In this document: one piece after another, positions 56,701-62,620 of the stretch
How the letters are laid out: each line of letters opens with the position of its first letter
Position numbering within the stretch: position 1 is the first letter of the stretch
NCBI RefSeq assembly: GCF_015330125.1
Contig: NZ_JADDXR010000002.1
Span: 1,364,001-1,428,000, forward strand
Length of the DNA stretch: 64,000 nucleotides
Direction of reading: 5' to 3'
Source of the DNA: Zobellia nedashkovskayae
GTDB lineage: Bacteria > Bacteroidota > Bacteroidia > Flavobacteriales > Flavobacteriaceae
Made by a program: the position numbers and the translations under genes
The notes under the pieces: generated by a model
The model's database searches: none
Told to the model about the DNA's origin: nothing
Seen by the model: the letters and a program-made list of their open reading frames with translations, nothing else

Positions 56701-59320
56701 CAACTATAGTATAAGCATCACCAATGTAGATACAGGTTGTATTATTGAAAAGGTTCATGCAATTGCCGACCCAGATGTTATAGAAGTTATTGCAACCAAA
56801 TTAACAGACGAACAATGTTTGAACGATGGCGTAGATGACGGAAGTTTCAGTGTTGTTATCAACAACTATACTGGTCCTTACAGTTACCAAGTTTATGATT
56901 TAAATGATATTCCTGTAGCTGGATTTAGTGGAACTGGAAACACTAGTACGCCTTTGACTATTTCAAATCTTGTTGGAGGAAGCTATTACATACGTATTAC
57001 AGAAACTACCGCACCATTGTGTGATGATGATTCTAATGTAATAACAGTATTGGCTCCAAGTGCTCCAATTACAGCAACGTTTAGAGAAGAAGCTAATGTT
57101 TCATGTAGCAATGACCAAGGAGAGATATTTGTTGATCCAACAGGTGGTGAAGGTCCATATACTATTGTTTTAGAAAATACAACTACTTCTACTACATATA
57201 CTGAAACAAATGTTGAGGCATTTATTTTCAAAAACTTATCTGCTGGCGATTTCCATGTGACTGTTACGGATGTATTCTCATGTGTATTCTCTGATAACAT
57301 TACTTTAACTAGACCTGATGATATTGTAGCTGATATAACAGCTACGACCTTATCATGTTTTAACGGAAATACTGCTAGTATATCTACTACTGTTGATCCA
57401 AGAAATATTACACCTACATATCAATACAAATTAAATGTGTATGAAGATATAGCCGGAAGCATCTTGTTGACTACTTCGGTAGGGCAGGCTACAGGTGACT
57501 TTGATAATTTGGCTGCTGGTTTCTATAGTGTTACCGTTAGTGATAAAGTAGGGTGTTCTGAAGAAACACGTATTATTGAAATCGTTAATCCTACGGAAGT
57601 AGAAGCATCACTAATTAGAACTAGCCCGTTGACATGTACAACAGGCGTAGAATTCGAATTAAGTGCCACTGGCGGAAGCGGATCTTATGAGTATAGTACA
57701 GACAATGTAAGTTGGACAACGATGGTCGGAAACAGCGTTAGTTTGCCTCTAAGCGGTATGTTAAGTGCCGGTGTCTACCGTTACTACGTAAGAGATGAGG
57801 CTAACTCATGTACAGCTGTTCAATCTAATTCTATTGAAGAAGATCCTATTGATCCACTTATTTTGACAATAGATACCACTGCAGCTTTTATTAATTGTAA
57901 TGGAGATAATACAGCTACCATTTATGCAACCGCAGATGGTGGTTTAGGAAACTATCAATATGCTTTATATACAGATGTTTCTTTAAACGTTGCTTCTCGT
58001 ATAGCAGGTCCGCAAAGTAATGGAACATTCAGTAGCTTAACAGCAGGCACATATTATGTAGATGTTACAAGTCAAGATTGTACGATTGCTGCACCAGAAC
58101 GTATTGATATTTCTGAGCCTACAGCTTTAGATTATACAGATGACGTTATAAATGTAACTTGTAATGGTGAAGAAGACGGTAGTATAACCGTTACTCTATC
58201 CGGTGGTTCAGGTGGTTATCAATATGCGATATCACCAAACCTTAATAAGTTTGATGATGATAATACTTTTGAAGACCTTGCTCCTGGAGACTACAGAGTA
58301 ATTGCACAAGATCAGAATGGTTGTTTCATAGAATTGGAATATACTATTGATGAGCCTGCTATAATTGAGGTTTTAGGAACATCCACACCAGAAATATGTG
58401 TAGGTGAAGAAAACGGAACCATAGAGCTTACTATTACTGGTGGTACACCAGTTTACAGTACTAGAATGCATACAGAAGCTGATTTTGTAGAAGACAGAAC
58501 AACATTTACTGATTTGGCCGAAGGAAACTACATCATATTTGTTCGTGATGCTCAAGGTTGTGAAGAAAATATAACCATAACGGTAGATGCAGGTGTTAAT
58601 CTGAATGCGTCGGTAGAACCGGTATATGGTTGTAATGGAAACACACCAAATAACTACATTAATATTGTGATGGAAGATACTAGTATTGCGGACCAAGTTC
58701 TTTTTGGAGTGGATACTACAGATCCAGCAGAAATGCAACTGAATCCGTTCTTTAGAGACCTGACACCTGGTACACATTATATATCAATATCTCATGAAAA
58801 TGGATGTATCATAACTTATGATATAGAGATAGAAGATTACCAACCTTTGACCATTGTGTTAGAACAAACTAATATTAACGAGATAACTGCAAATGTTACC
58901 GGAGGTAGAGGTACTTATAACATCACATTTGGTGATAAAAATAACGGTTCTGACAACACATTCTATATTAATCATACTGATACTTATGTGGTTACCGTAA
59001 CAGATGAAAATGGTTGCGAAGTAGTAGCTAGCATCTTTATGGAGTTTATTGACCTTGATATTCCAAACTTCTTTACCCCAAATGGAGATGCGGAAAATCA
59101 GACTTGGAAACCTAAAAATGAAGATGGCTTCCCAGAGATACTAACCATCATATTTGATCGTTATGGTAGAGAGGTGTACCGAATGGGTGCCGGAGATTCA
59201 GGATGGGATGGTCTTTATTTAAATAAAGAACTTCCTTCAGGAGATTACTGGTACGTTATCAAACTCAACGGAGAGAATGACGACAGAGAATTCGTTGGAC
59301 ACTTTACCCTATATCGCTAA
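44747..59320 (+). CDS. sprB: giant SprB-like gliding adhesin, T9SS type B cargo
   Basis: 4,857 residues (F. johnsoniae SprB is about 6,500). Signal peptide 1-23. An N-terminal beta-rich region (~24-394) precedes a DUF11-like domain (~395-510, LDYVLTFTNTGNDDAVNYTI) and a Ca-binding-like loop (~588-602, DDNGNGSFDSTD). About 41 SprB-type units follow, each near C-x-G-x-x-D-G-x-I, then a G-G-x-x-P/Y-Y-x-Y-S stretch, then GxYxVxVxDxxGC. Units are grouped in sevens; reference Cys residues fall at 1065, 1854, 2444, 3085, 3744 and 4384. A jelly-roll-like domain (~1281-1481) interrupts one unit. Residues ~4774-4857 (NFFTPNGDAENQTW, IIFDRYGREVYRM, final FTLYR) are the type B signal. It is the mobile surface adhesin of gliding, driven along the cell by the GldLM motor encoded elsewhere. 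Confidence 0.95.
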   Translation: MKPKSFKKIFAGALFLLAFAGFSQEYNSFEVRYQNNIKGDLTFISNTIVNRDGGTTATEPEDPYNNLNTSGNYWPSSNRNAETGGYYNYNDYKNMQYIDVDSDTSTFSSSTATFSFPNADCNLIRYAGLYWSATYPRDDTADPVGTARTRQIDQIKFKVPNGTYVDITADEILHDGLTNPALSANAPYACYADVTSLITPLANPQGDYTIANVPSAQGYGVFNGTSRMTGGAAGGWTLVIVYENPNSSGKLITTFDGFARVTGTSNVDINYTGFNTIPVGPVTANIGAATLEGDFRITGDRLRIRAASRTNFTTLSNGTNPSNNFFNSNITRNGVHANDRDPFSLNTLGFDSDIFNLNNPTNSVIPNSETAATFSFQTNGDQYYPFFNSFNIEIIEPDIVLEKKVEDIAGNDITGQGVNLGQILDYVLTFTNTGNDDAVNYTIRDILPINVTLDEANIDMPAGTTYTYNPATREVDFFIPDTFVEEGDTPAQIRMRVKVAENCFDFIDACTDLIQNLAYSTYQGAINDNRITDDPSVSDFDNCGFVTPGATNFLLDDLSDCNFTRNVQLCGDSVTLNAGENFDSYIWVSDDNGNGSFDSTDTVLQNSTSNTLVVTEPGTYIVDKIIPAPCKGFREIMIVERFGATQTNPLVDFFNDTNSDADPTNDIQGEIVECSIDGDFLPKIFLCGTADTQAITLDILDAQSIAWEKLDEGSCTAAPDDCANKNLGCTWNQVATGSDYNADTAGKYRLVINYTNGCFSRFYFDVFQNNLDILYNDRDIICSTDGNITITNLGSNYGYQLVDVANNSIVVPFSANNGPSFDISTNGAYRVDVTQLDASGSPIEDACIFSTPDIGILDRDFQVNVTTTPANCNAQGIIKIDVLNVEPNYAYILKRSDGTLIDDETADPDNTHSFNVNAGDYIIEVSTADGCAYSEDVTVTRTPDPTITALTTRNIGCTAGTITLTGAGGLPNPDYSYAIWSKNGTNLYADVASIPGDAYDTDPIFTFGWRDTDADDVDEYFAGEDGDYVFVIVDSNNCFAFSNEVTINDNGAMTLDSIDETAPSCSGDSDGAIIINTTGGVAPYQFSIDGGTTTQGTPNFVNLIAGTYEVFVTDSSGCTFSETVDLTEPFPLSASAGVSRDATCDPNGAEVRVTNVTGGTAPYQYSFDGGASYGASSTATLPPGDYTVIVKDAACEFPMTVTVEDVPDEPEVTLTPEVSYDCDGLATVTATPNISTYNYTFALDGVVNSPDPASNIFENVGPGTYTVSTNYVSQTPPTPSLLLTEDFGSGSTIPNPNTSGYFYENQLDNTTPSGAPIDNGAFVNDYEYAVTSNIERPFGSWINPIDHTSGTKASQGRYLVINVGTPSPGQIIYRKAINDIIPNQPLSISLWLINLLKNGASGLDPDLTIEVRNPSTDAVVASIRTGDIAKNTGASNWIEFAANLNPGSNTSLDFVIRTEKVGNGGNDVAIDDISVFQVPEVCEQTVETAVTVVAGNVFTAAITGSTDASCNGLSDGSITFEVENFNAAGFEYSIDGSAFVASTLSPVTSPANLGAGSHTLVVRKADENTCSRTLTQTINAPDALVASASVTTELSCTNGGATITASVTGGTAAYEYQLEDNAGAIVGLFDYATNGANTVFSGLAAGDYIVKVRDANTCEDAINTALTVAAANPITFNVTPTACYPGGNTATIQVDVTDGNGDYTFSLNGNPWVIPTPTNAVTHTFSGLSNGTYTINVQDGFGCTGVLQNITIDPQLTVSASAPTITACATDTDITIAASGGDNNYVFAVVTNGTAVLDGNFNTTNPVTVSAAGDYDVHVRDNSGGTDYCSAVYTITVDKDDPIDITPTLTAVTCFGESNGAISIIVDSGGNAPFTYSIDNGVTYVTENNFPNLAAGTYPVRIKDSNDCETIAEDVIVTEPAQLAAEATITQNYTCLIDGEITVGNVTPTTGGSTNYQYSINGGAWTASSSTGVHTFTDLTDNTYSIRVRDANATSCEITLSDVIILPLPTEPTLSTSVTYNCDGTGNITVLPNDATYTYSIDGAIAQAPNVFSNVALGSHTIVVNYGSDCTVDITEIVEDGHAFEASITAFENLDCNADNSGTITINADNYGTGGFEYSLNGAVFVGPFTAAEQITGLDAQAHSIEVRDVDNAVASLPGCTVLLNQPLTEPDAIVASASITEQFTCNNTGATITASAIGGTPTYEYQLEDNSGGILTAYQTETTFTGVTAGDYIVRARDTNTCSDQINTAITVSAPIVPTFDTTTTACYSGTNDGSILVDVTAGNGGYSFSIDGGPFVAATPATGTTHTFNNLANGTYTIDVRDTFGCTAVQQTITIDPQLVVSVAVVDISACSDGSITVNAAGGNGTLVYAIVPANTDPSGLYTTTNSLTITSAMATANPAGYDVHVLDNNGASPSCSFVQEDIILTPVATLTASGTATDPECFDGLGSIDATAGGGTGPFTYQLVDLSPADGIDYGITNTNIATTTLTFNGIGVGDYEITVTDTNSCSITSATITINNATEITADIVPILPAACNDPDTNEYGFRFDNVTSPSGGIIEYSNDGGTSWQLSNELRGTISGTEVFPSIRVTLPSGTICQMDFDRYIIPYPLDNLDISISAIVVDCNDLQVRVQGTAGIAPYEYAFSEDPANFDPATTTWQPGGTVNSSGATVPAGEGSYTWTGLTPGRTYVFYVRDNTGCVRQSLVNVNDLIVEPITITTEITPTCFGSSTGEIEYTITPTTAYSHMRWEFFEVGNSTALQTSGGNILYNNTINVTGLPEGNYYIEIVQSDGTTDSCTGGSENTYVPELRVLDATATATRDISCNLPGLITVDNITGGGGAPYTYDVTGPLGFTALTDLNTNPVQIPVNSPAGAYTVTINDQYGCSFTMLPVNLSLSANPTFTSITQDNCSAPIDLTVVGSSAAGNIRYAIVLAGDPVPTTYLDNAGLFENVTAGSYDVYIIDGNGCTNSQSNYTVNPVLSAKAELTKILDCTASPDAIIAIEVLDGSGSYEYSITNTAGAPAVMQTVIPGNPFNYQAPAAGDYTITIYDTNTPSSVICNREFVVNVPTRVEPVVNTIAFTDVTCLGDSDGTITISAIDNATGPYTFEITSMDGAVTSINPTSFTNTTATFTGLAPTTTVAGYVVTLTGNSTTNNCTTDSAAITIAEPTAIVVTMDPVVEFSCTTANNQNDASITVASVAGGSNTFVRYEFIKNDNPATVAVEADIVVQNGSNDTYIETDVLGGAYTINVYDDNGCSGTTTETIAPFVEISNPTVTIDTDVSCDPGDDAVISIGVDLTPPSGTPTLEYSVIGTDNAYSNLNQPTNSFTGIGVGNYEVTITNSDTGCFVKTTFEIEDPNTFEIDATTVDVVCNGNNGSVSFTISDATNPYTDGFTWQIYNSQGTAAIGDDTIIVAATGTSANVGPTTPYAIGAGEYRVEVTQDSNPSCVASELFTIAGPSDPISANRIFTDITCVPGNNGTITITDITGGWGGYSYLIFDAAGPVIDTTDPASYISNQKEENLTAATYEVWVMDSRGCAEQLADVVLADPTPITADLRINQPNCTDLEGEIEVFNVLNGQGSNYSYQLQLFNTGTSTFEDMRPIQTSAIFSGLGAGEYQVVVSDQWGCVGTTNTSIDLHEPISPLASVVKTIDCSTTDPGGQITISQTGGSGSFRYDVQYPLSAPATVDDTNNTGIFTGLTQVGDYIFTITDLDPNHGCISTITQRLETAVIPIMSVNSSTNVTCNGLDDGTISVSVTDNGVGPYTFSIITGTGSSATFPIAGTSSTATSAFFDGLEGSIAGITYTIEARGANNCTITTDVTITELNVITVDAISVLEYGCAVGNNGDNASVSFTTASGGTNTFNRYVFIRNGSVVQDGSNTTYFETDGLGGSYELQVYDDAGCSALSATETVVPFVEISDATVTTTEEAACSPLNNGEIEVGVTVSPSGATPTLEYSVTGINVAYPTQTITSTNNPETFTGLEVGNYSISITNVDTGCIIEKVHAIADPDVIEVIATKLTDEQCLNDGVDDGSFSVVINNYTGPYSYQVYDLNDIPVAGFSGTGNTSTPLTISNLVGGSYYIRITETTAPLCDDDSNVITVLAPSAPITATFREEANVSCSNDQGEIFVDPTGGEGPYTIVLENTTTSTTYTETNVEAFIFKNLSAGDFHVTVTDVFSCVFSDNITLTRPDDIVADITATTLSCFNGNTASISTTVDPRNITPTYQYKLNVYEDIAGSILLTTSVGQATGDFDNLAAGFYSVTVSDKVGCSEETRIIEIVNPTEVEASLIRTSPLTCTTGVEFELSATGGSGSYEYSTDNVSWTTMVGNSVSLPLSGMLSAGVYRYYVRDEANSCTAVQSNSIEEDPIDPLILTIDTTAAFINCNGDNTATIYATADGGLGNYQYALYTDVSLNVASRIAGPQSNGTFSSLTAGTYYVDVTSQDCTIAAPERIDISEPTALDYTDDVINVTCNGEEDGSITVTLSGGSGGYQYAISPNLNKFDDDNTFEDLAPGDYRVIAQDQNGCFIELEYTIDEPAIIEVLGTSTPEICVGEENGTIELTITGGTPVYSTRMHTEADFVEDRTTFTDLAEGNYIIFVRDAQGCEENITITVDAGVNLNASVEPVYGCNGNTPNNYINIVMEDTSIADQVLFGVDTTDPAEMQLNPFFRDLTPGTHYISISHENGCIITYDIEIEDYQPLTIVLEQTNINEITANVTGGRGTYNITFGDKNNGSDNTFYINHTDTYVVTVTDENGCEVVASIFMEFIDLDIPNFFTPNGDAENQTWKPKNEDGFPEILTIIFDRYGREVYRMGAGDSGWDGLYLNKELPSGDYWYVIKLNGENDDREFVGHFTLYR
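47939..58400 (+). repeat. seven-unit super-repeat within sprB
   Basis: Matching first-Cys codons lie at 47939, 50306, 52076, 53999, 55976 and 57896, all in frame. Periods are 2367, 1770, 1923, 1977 and 1920 bp; the first is long because of a domain insertion of ~642 bp. Within each block the seven units keep the same order of unit types. Confidence 0.8.
48570..49195 (+). other. jelly-roll-like domain inserted in an SprB unit
   Basis: Encodes SLLLTEDFGSGSTIPNP through DVAIDDISVFQ. The closing Asn-Asp-x-Ala-Ile-Asp-Asp-Ile pattern is usual for MAM/carbohydrate-binding-type jelly rolls. The flanks NYVSQ and PEVCEQTVETA align with contiguous NYGSDCTVDITE in the matching unit seven units later. 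It may provide ligand or glycan binding. Confidence 0.65.
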
Positions 59321-59351
59321 ATAAAATACTTAACCTACAACCTACAGTACC

Positions 59352-60305
59352 ATGCGCAAATTCATATGGACCTTGCTGCTCCTATCCGGCATTATAACCG
59401 CTAGAGGTCAGGAGCTCAATTCGCCCCAACTTACTCAATATTTGGCAGATAACCCGTTTGTTCTATCACCAGTTTATGCTGGTATAGGAGACCATGTAAA
59501 AATTAGACTTAACGGTCTAACCCAATGGGTGGGCATTAAAGATGCTCCGCAAACACAGTCTTTGGCAGCGGATATGCGACTCGGTGAACAATCTGGTATA
59601 GGTCTGTTTTTATATAATGATAAGAACGGTTATACAAAACAACAAGGTGCTAGGGTTTCTTTTGCCCATCACTTGACTCTTGATAGATATGATGATGAGT
59701 TTCTATCGTTTGGTCTTTCTTATAACTTTAACCAATTTAGAATAGACATTGATGAATTTGTGGATGCTAATCTTGATCCAGGAGTTATAAACAACCGCCA
59801 AACTAGTAACCATAACTTTGATGTGGGTGTTTTATACCGATATGGTAAATTTTATATAAGTGGTAATGCATCTAACCTTTTAGGCAAAGATCCAAGTAAT
59901 TTTACTTTTAATGCCGATGAGCCTAATGAGTTAAGAAACTATTACGTGTATACCGGTTACCGTTACAGAAAAAATAAGAACAGTGATTTAGAAATAGAGC
60001 CTTCTATATTGTTTAAAATGTTTGAAAGTGATGGCCGTTCTGAAACAGATTTAAACTTAAAATTTAGATGGTATAATTTTGATGATTATTTCTACGCTGG
60101 TGTAAACTATCGTTTTTTGAATGATCAAATTGGTAGCCCACTCTTTATAGCTCCTTTTGCCGGTCTAAAGAAAAATAACTTCTATTTTGGATATTCATAT
60201 CAAATAATTCTTAATGAACTACTTACCTACAGTACAGGTACCCATGTTGTAACCATAGGTGTAGACTTGTTCCAAGGGCTTAGTAACTGTCGTTGTACAT
60301 ACTAA
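59352..60305 (+). CDS. sprF: SprF, PorP/SprF-family outer-membrane partner of SprB
   Basis: 317 residues, ATG start, signal peptide (~1-20, GIITARGQ). The body is the PorP/SprF family: SPQLTQYLADNPFVLSPVYAG, IRLNGLTQWVGIKDAPQTQ, SGIGLFLYNDKNGYTKQQG, and repeated beta strands to the C-terminal GVDLFQG. In F. johnsoniae SprF is needed for SprB to reach the cell surface and is the last gene of the sprCDBF operon, as here (31 bp after sprB). It is probably an outer-membrane protein that retains or guides the type B cargo. No terminator hairpin is seen after it. Confidence 0.92.
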   Translation: MRKFIWTLLLLSGIITARGQELNSPQLTQYLADNPFVLSPVYAGIGDHVKIRLNGLTQWVGIKDAPQTQSLAADMRLGEQSGIGLFLYNDKNGYTKQQGARVSFAHHLTLDRYDDEFLSFGLSYNFNQFRIDIDEFVDANLDPGVINNRQTSNHNFDVGVLYRYGKFYISGNASNLLGKDPSNFTFNADEPNELRNYYVYTGYRYRKNKNSDLEIEPSILFKMFESDGRSETDLNLKFRWYNFDDYFYAGVNYRFLNDQIGSPLFIAPFAGLKKNNFYFGYSYQIILNELLTYSTGTHVVTIGVDLFQGLSNCRCTY

Positions 60306-60377
60306 AAAAAGAACTATTTTGAATATCTCTGTACTTATAAAAATTACATCTTAGCTTTCTATCCTTTATTTGAACCG

Positions 60378-60406
60378 TTTGAATTAAGTTTGCAAAAATA
60401 TATTTG
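60378..60406 (+). promoter_or_regulatory. candidate promoter in front of folB
   Basis: TTTG at 60378-60381, a 17-bp spacer and TATATTTG at 60399-60406 fit the Bacteroidota -33/-7 consensus. The -7 box overlaps the first possible TTG start of folB (60404), so transcripts from it would need to start translation at the next TTG (60410). Confidence 0.4.
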
Positions 60407-60772
60407 ATTTTGGATAAGGTTAAAGTTAGTAATATAAGGGTATATGCCCACCACGGTTGCTTAAAAGAAGAAACCGCTATAGGAAGTGAATATTTGGTAA
60501 ACGTATCTGTTGATGCTGATTTAACCAAAGCTTCAATTTCCGATAAATTATCTGACACGGTAGATTATGTTCATATTAACCATATTGTAAAGGAGGAAAT
60601 GAAAATCCCTTCTAAACTATTGGAACATGTTGGCAAGCGTATCTTAGATCGTATCTTCTTAGAAATAAAAATTGTAAAAAAAGCTGAGGTTGAGGTTTCA
60701 AAAATTAACCCTCCTATAGGTGGTGATGTTGAAAAAGTGACCATAGTTTTGAAGCAAAAGCGAAAAAAATAA
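60404..60772 (+). CDS. folB: dihydroneopterin aldolase
   Basis: 122 residues. It converts 7,8-dihydroneopterin to 6-hydroxymethyl-dihydropterin in folate synthesis. VYAHHGCLKEETAIGSEYLVNV holds the conserved active-site Glu and Tyr; DTVDYVHINHIVKEEM and KINPPIGGDVEKVTIVL complete the pattern. No ATG is available: upstream in frame is a stop at 60380-60382, and the plausible starts are TTG at 60404 or 60410. It lies 98 bp after sprF. Confidence 0.93.
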   Translation: MILDKVKVSNIRVYAHHGCLKEETAIGSEYLVNVSVDADLTKASISDKLSDTVDYVHINHIVKEEMKIPSKLLEHVGKRILDRIFLEIKIVKKAEVEVSKINPPIGGDVEKVTIVLKQKRKK

Positions 60773-60900
60773 CTATCCAAACATCTTAATTTCGCATCCT
60801 AAATAACTGCAAATCTTTACACTTACCTATTTTCTTACACCTTGAAAATATTCATTGTGAAAAAAAAGTAAAGTAAAAATAGCATTTCCATCAAAAAAAC

Positions 60901-60908
60901 TATCTTTG
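60901..60908 (+). promoter_or_regulatory. candidate -7 box for tRNA-Cys
   Basis: TATCTTTG, 11 bp before the first base of the tRNA, identical to the boxes at tatA and holB. Confidence 0.55.
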
Positions 60909-60919
60909 CACCTGCAAAT

Positions 60920-60990
60920 GGCATCGTGGCCGAGTGGCTAGGCAGAGCTCTGCAAAAGCTTGTACAGCAGTTCGAATCTGCTCGATGCCT
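60920..60990 (+). tRNA. tRNA-Cys (GCA)
   Basis: Folds as a 71-nt cloverleaf. The acceptor stem is GGCATCG/CGATGCC and the D stem GCC/GGC. The anticodon stem GAGCT/AGCTT has one G-T pair, with loop CTGCAAA (anticodon GCA at 60952-60954). The T arm is AGCAG-TTCGAAT-CTGCT. The 3' CCA is not encoded. A terminator follows within 5 bp. Confidence 0.95.
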
Positions 60991-60994
60991 CAAC

Positions 60995-61028
60995 AAAAAA
61001 CCTTCGTGATTATACGAAGGTTTTTTTG
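60995..61028 (+). terminator. terminator after tRNA-Cys
   Basis: A 13-bp stem (AAAAAACCTTCGT with ACGAAGGTTTTTT) with a 6-base loop and a T run. Confidence 0.9.
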
Positions 61029-61087
61029 TTTTATAACTTCTGGTATCCCTTAAAATGAAAACATGATCAGATTATTTATATACTGAA

Positions 61088-61756
61088 CTATAACTTTTCC
61101 ATGCGCTCAATACCATTCTCTATATTGAACTGATCTTTAGGTAGAAATCCTTTTATAATAAGTACAATACCACATATAATTAGAATAACACCAAGTCCTT
61201 TCTTTATCAAATAAATTCTATTTCCTGTTAGCTTTTTCTTCAATTGCTTCGCTAATAGAATCTTAAAGATATCGGTTACAAAATAGGCTCCCACCATGGT
61301 TGAAAAGAATACTACTATACGATTAGGATCATTATTTAAACTTGGTCCAACAACAATGATAATACCCAGCCAAAAAACAAGAACACCAATGTTAATGAAA
61401 TTGAGCAGAAAACCTTTTACAAAGAGACCTAAATAATCACTTTTACTAACCCTTATATCACTATCTATATGCTTAGGAGGCTTTTTAAAAATAGTGGTAA
61501 TACCATATACCAAAAGAATTACGCCACCAAAAACATATAGTCCTGGCTGGTTACTTAAATTCTCTAAAAGCTGATAACTACTAAAATAAGCGATAACAAG
61601 AAAAACACCATCGGCAAGAATAACTCCAAAATCAAAAACAATAGCAGCTCTAAAACCTTTAATTGCGCTTGTTTCTAAAAGGACAAAGAAAACCGGCCCA
61701 ATCATAAAACTTAATAAAAAGCCTAATGGAACTGCTGCCTGAATATCTTCCCACAT
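61088..61756 (-). CDS. LysE-family transporter
   Basis: 222 residues, ATG start, about six transmembrane helices. AAVPLGFLLSFMIGPVFFVLLETSAIKGFRAA is the LysE/RhtB N-terminal motif (Gly-Pro in helix 1), and LLNFINIGVLVFWLG is helix 4. The family exports amino acids. The substrate is unknown. It is flanked by the tRNA terminator and the head-GIN gene, and appears monocistronic. Confidence 0.88.
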   Translation of the reverse strand: MWEDIQAAVPLGFLLSFMIGPVFFVLLETSAIKGFRAAIVFDFGVILADGVFLVIAYFSSYQLLENLSNQPGLYVFGGVILLVYGITTIFKKPPKHIDSDIRVSKSDYLGLFVKGFLLNFINIGVLVFWLGIIIVVGPSLNNDPNRIVVFFSTMVGAYFVTDIFKILLAKQLKKKLTGNRIYLIKKGLGVILIICGIVLIIKGFLPKDQFNIENGIERMEKL

Positions 61757-61878
61757 GTATTATTCTGGGTGTTTTACATTACTAATCTAGCTAAGGAATA
61801 GCAGCTACTATGACTCTTGTACAAGTTAGTATTAGCTGCTATGCAAAGCTAAGTGATTAAAATTGGAAATGAAACCGA

Positions 61879-62559
61879 TTACATACGCGTTACAGTACCG
61901 CCAAATACGGTTTTCTCATCCATCTTCTTTGGATCACCATATACCAATACTTCGCCACCAGCTTTTACACTAGCCTTTACGTAATCTGATGCATAAATTT
62001 CTGCACGAGATCCTGCATTTACATTTATGGTAGAAAATTTAGTTTTGAACTCCTTACCCTCATAAATACCACCTGTGTTTATAACAATATCCTGTAAATT
62101 AGAGGAACCAATAGTAGATATACTTCCACCAGTTACGGTTTTAATCAGCATCTGTTCTACCTCGGCATTAATTACCAATTCTCCACCTTCTTGTGCTTTT
62201 AATTCAAGAATTTCCTGTTTTATAATTTCTTCAGAGGCAATACGCGCATCTTCATTAACGTCTATTACAACAAGATCTTCAGTATAATATAAATCCACAA
62301 ATGTGCGATATCCACTAAAAATCTTACCTAGTTGCATTCGTATTTTAAGTACACCATCGTTATTAACAATGGCAACTTTATCTATATTCTCACCAGATAT
62401 GACCACTTTGTTCACATCAGATTTTATAAGCTTAACAGAAAGACCGTCAAAAGCTTTAACCTCCGAGAATTTAGTTAGGTCTTGTGTCATACTTGCGTCT
62501 TGGGCAAAACTAAATTGCAGCCCAAGAATACAAATGACAAGCAAAACGAACTTTTTCAT
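61879..62559 (-). CDS. head GIN domain (DUF2807) secreted protein
   Basis: 226 residues, signal peptide 1-19 (LGLQFSFAQ). FSEVKAFDGLSVKLIKSDVNKVVISGE begins the DUF2807 domain. Beta-strand repeats follow (GGSISTIGSSNLQDIVINTGG, INVNAGSRAEIYASDYVKASVKAGGEVLVYG), forming a right-handed parallel beta-helix-like fold. It is likely periplasmic or on the outer surface. Its role is unknown. It lies 61 bp after the rnr stop. Confidence 0.85.
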   Translation of the reverse strand: MKKFVLLVICILGLQFSFAQDASMTQDLTKFSEVKAFDGLSVKLIKSDVNKVVISGENIDKVAIVNNDGVLKIRMQLGKIFSGYRTFVDLYYTEDLVVIDVNEDARIASEEIIKQEILELKAQEGGELVINAEVEQMLIKTVTGGSISTIGSSNLQDIVINTGGIYEGKEFKTKFSTINVNAGSRAEIYASDYVKASVKAGGEVLVYGDPKKMDEKTVFGGTVTRM

Positions 62560-62620
62560 AATGTACCTTTTTAGGTTATTTTGATAGTCAAAGACAAAAT
62601 CCGTTCCAAAAAACTAATAA

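Noticed and set aside
44747..59320. Repetitive DNA in sprB considered as a CRISPR array or tandem satellite
   Set aside because: The repeats are degenerate at DNA level, in frame, and correspond to ~80-90 residue protein domains, not short identical repeats with spacers.
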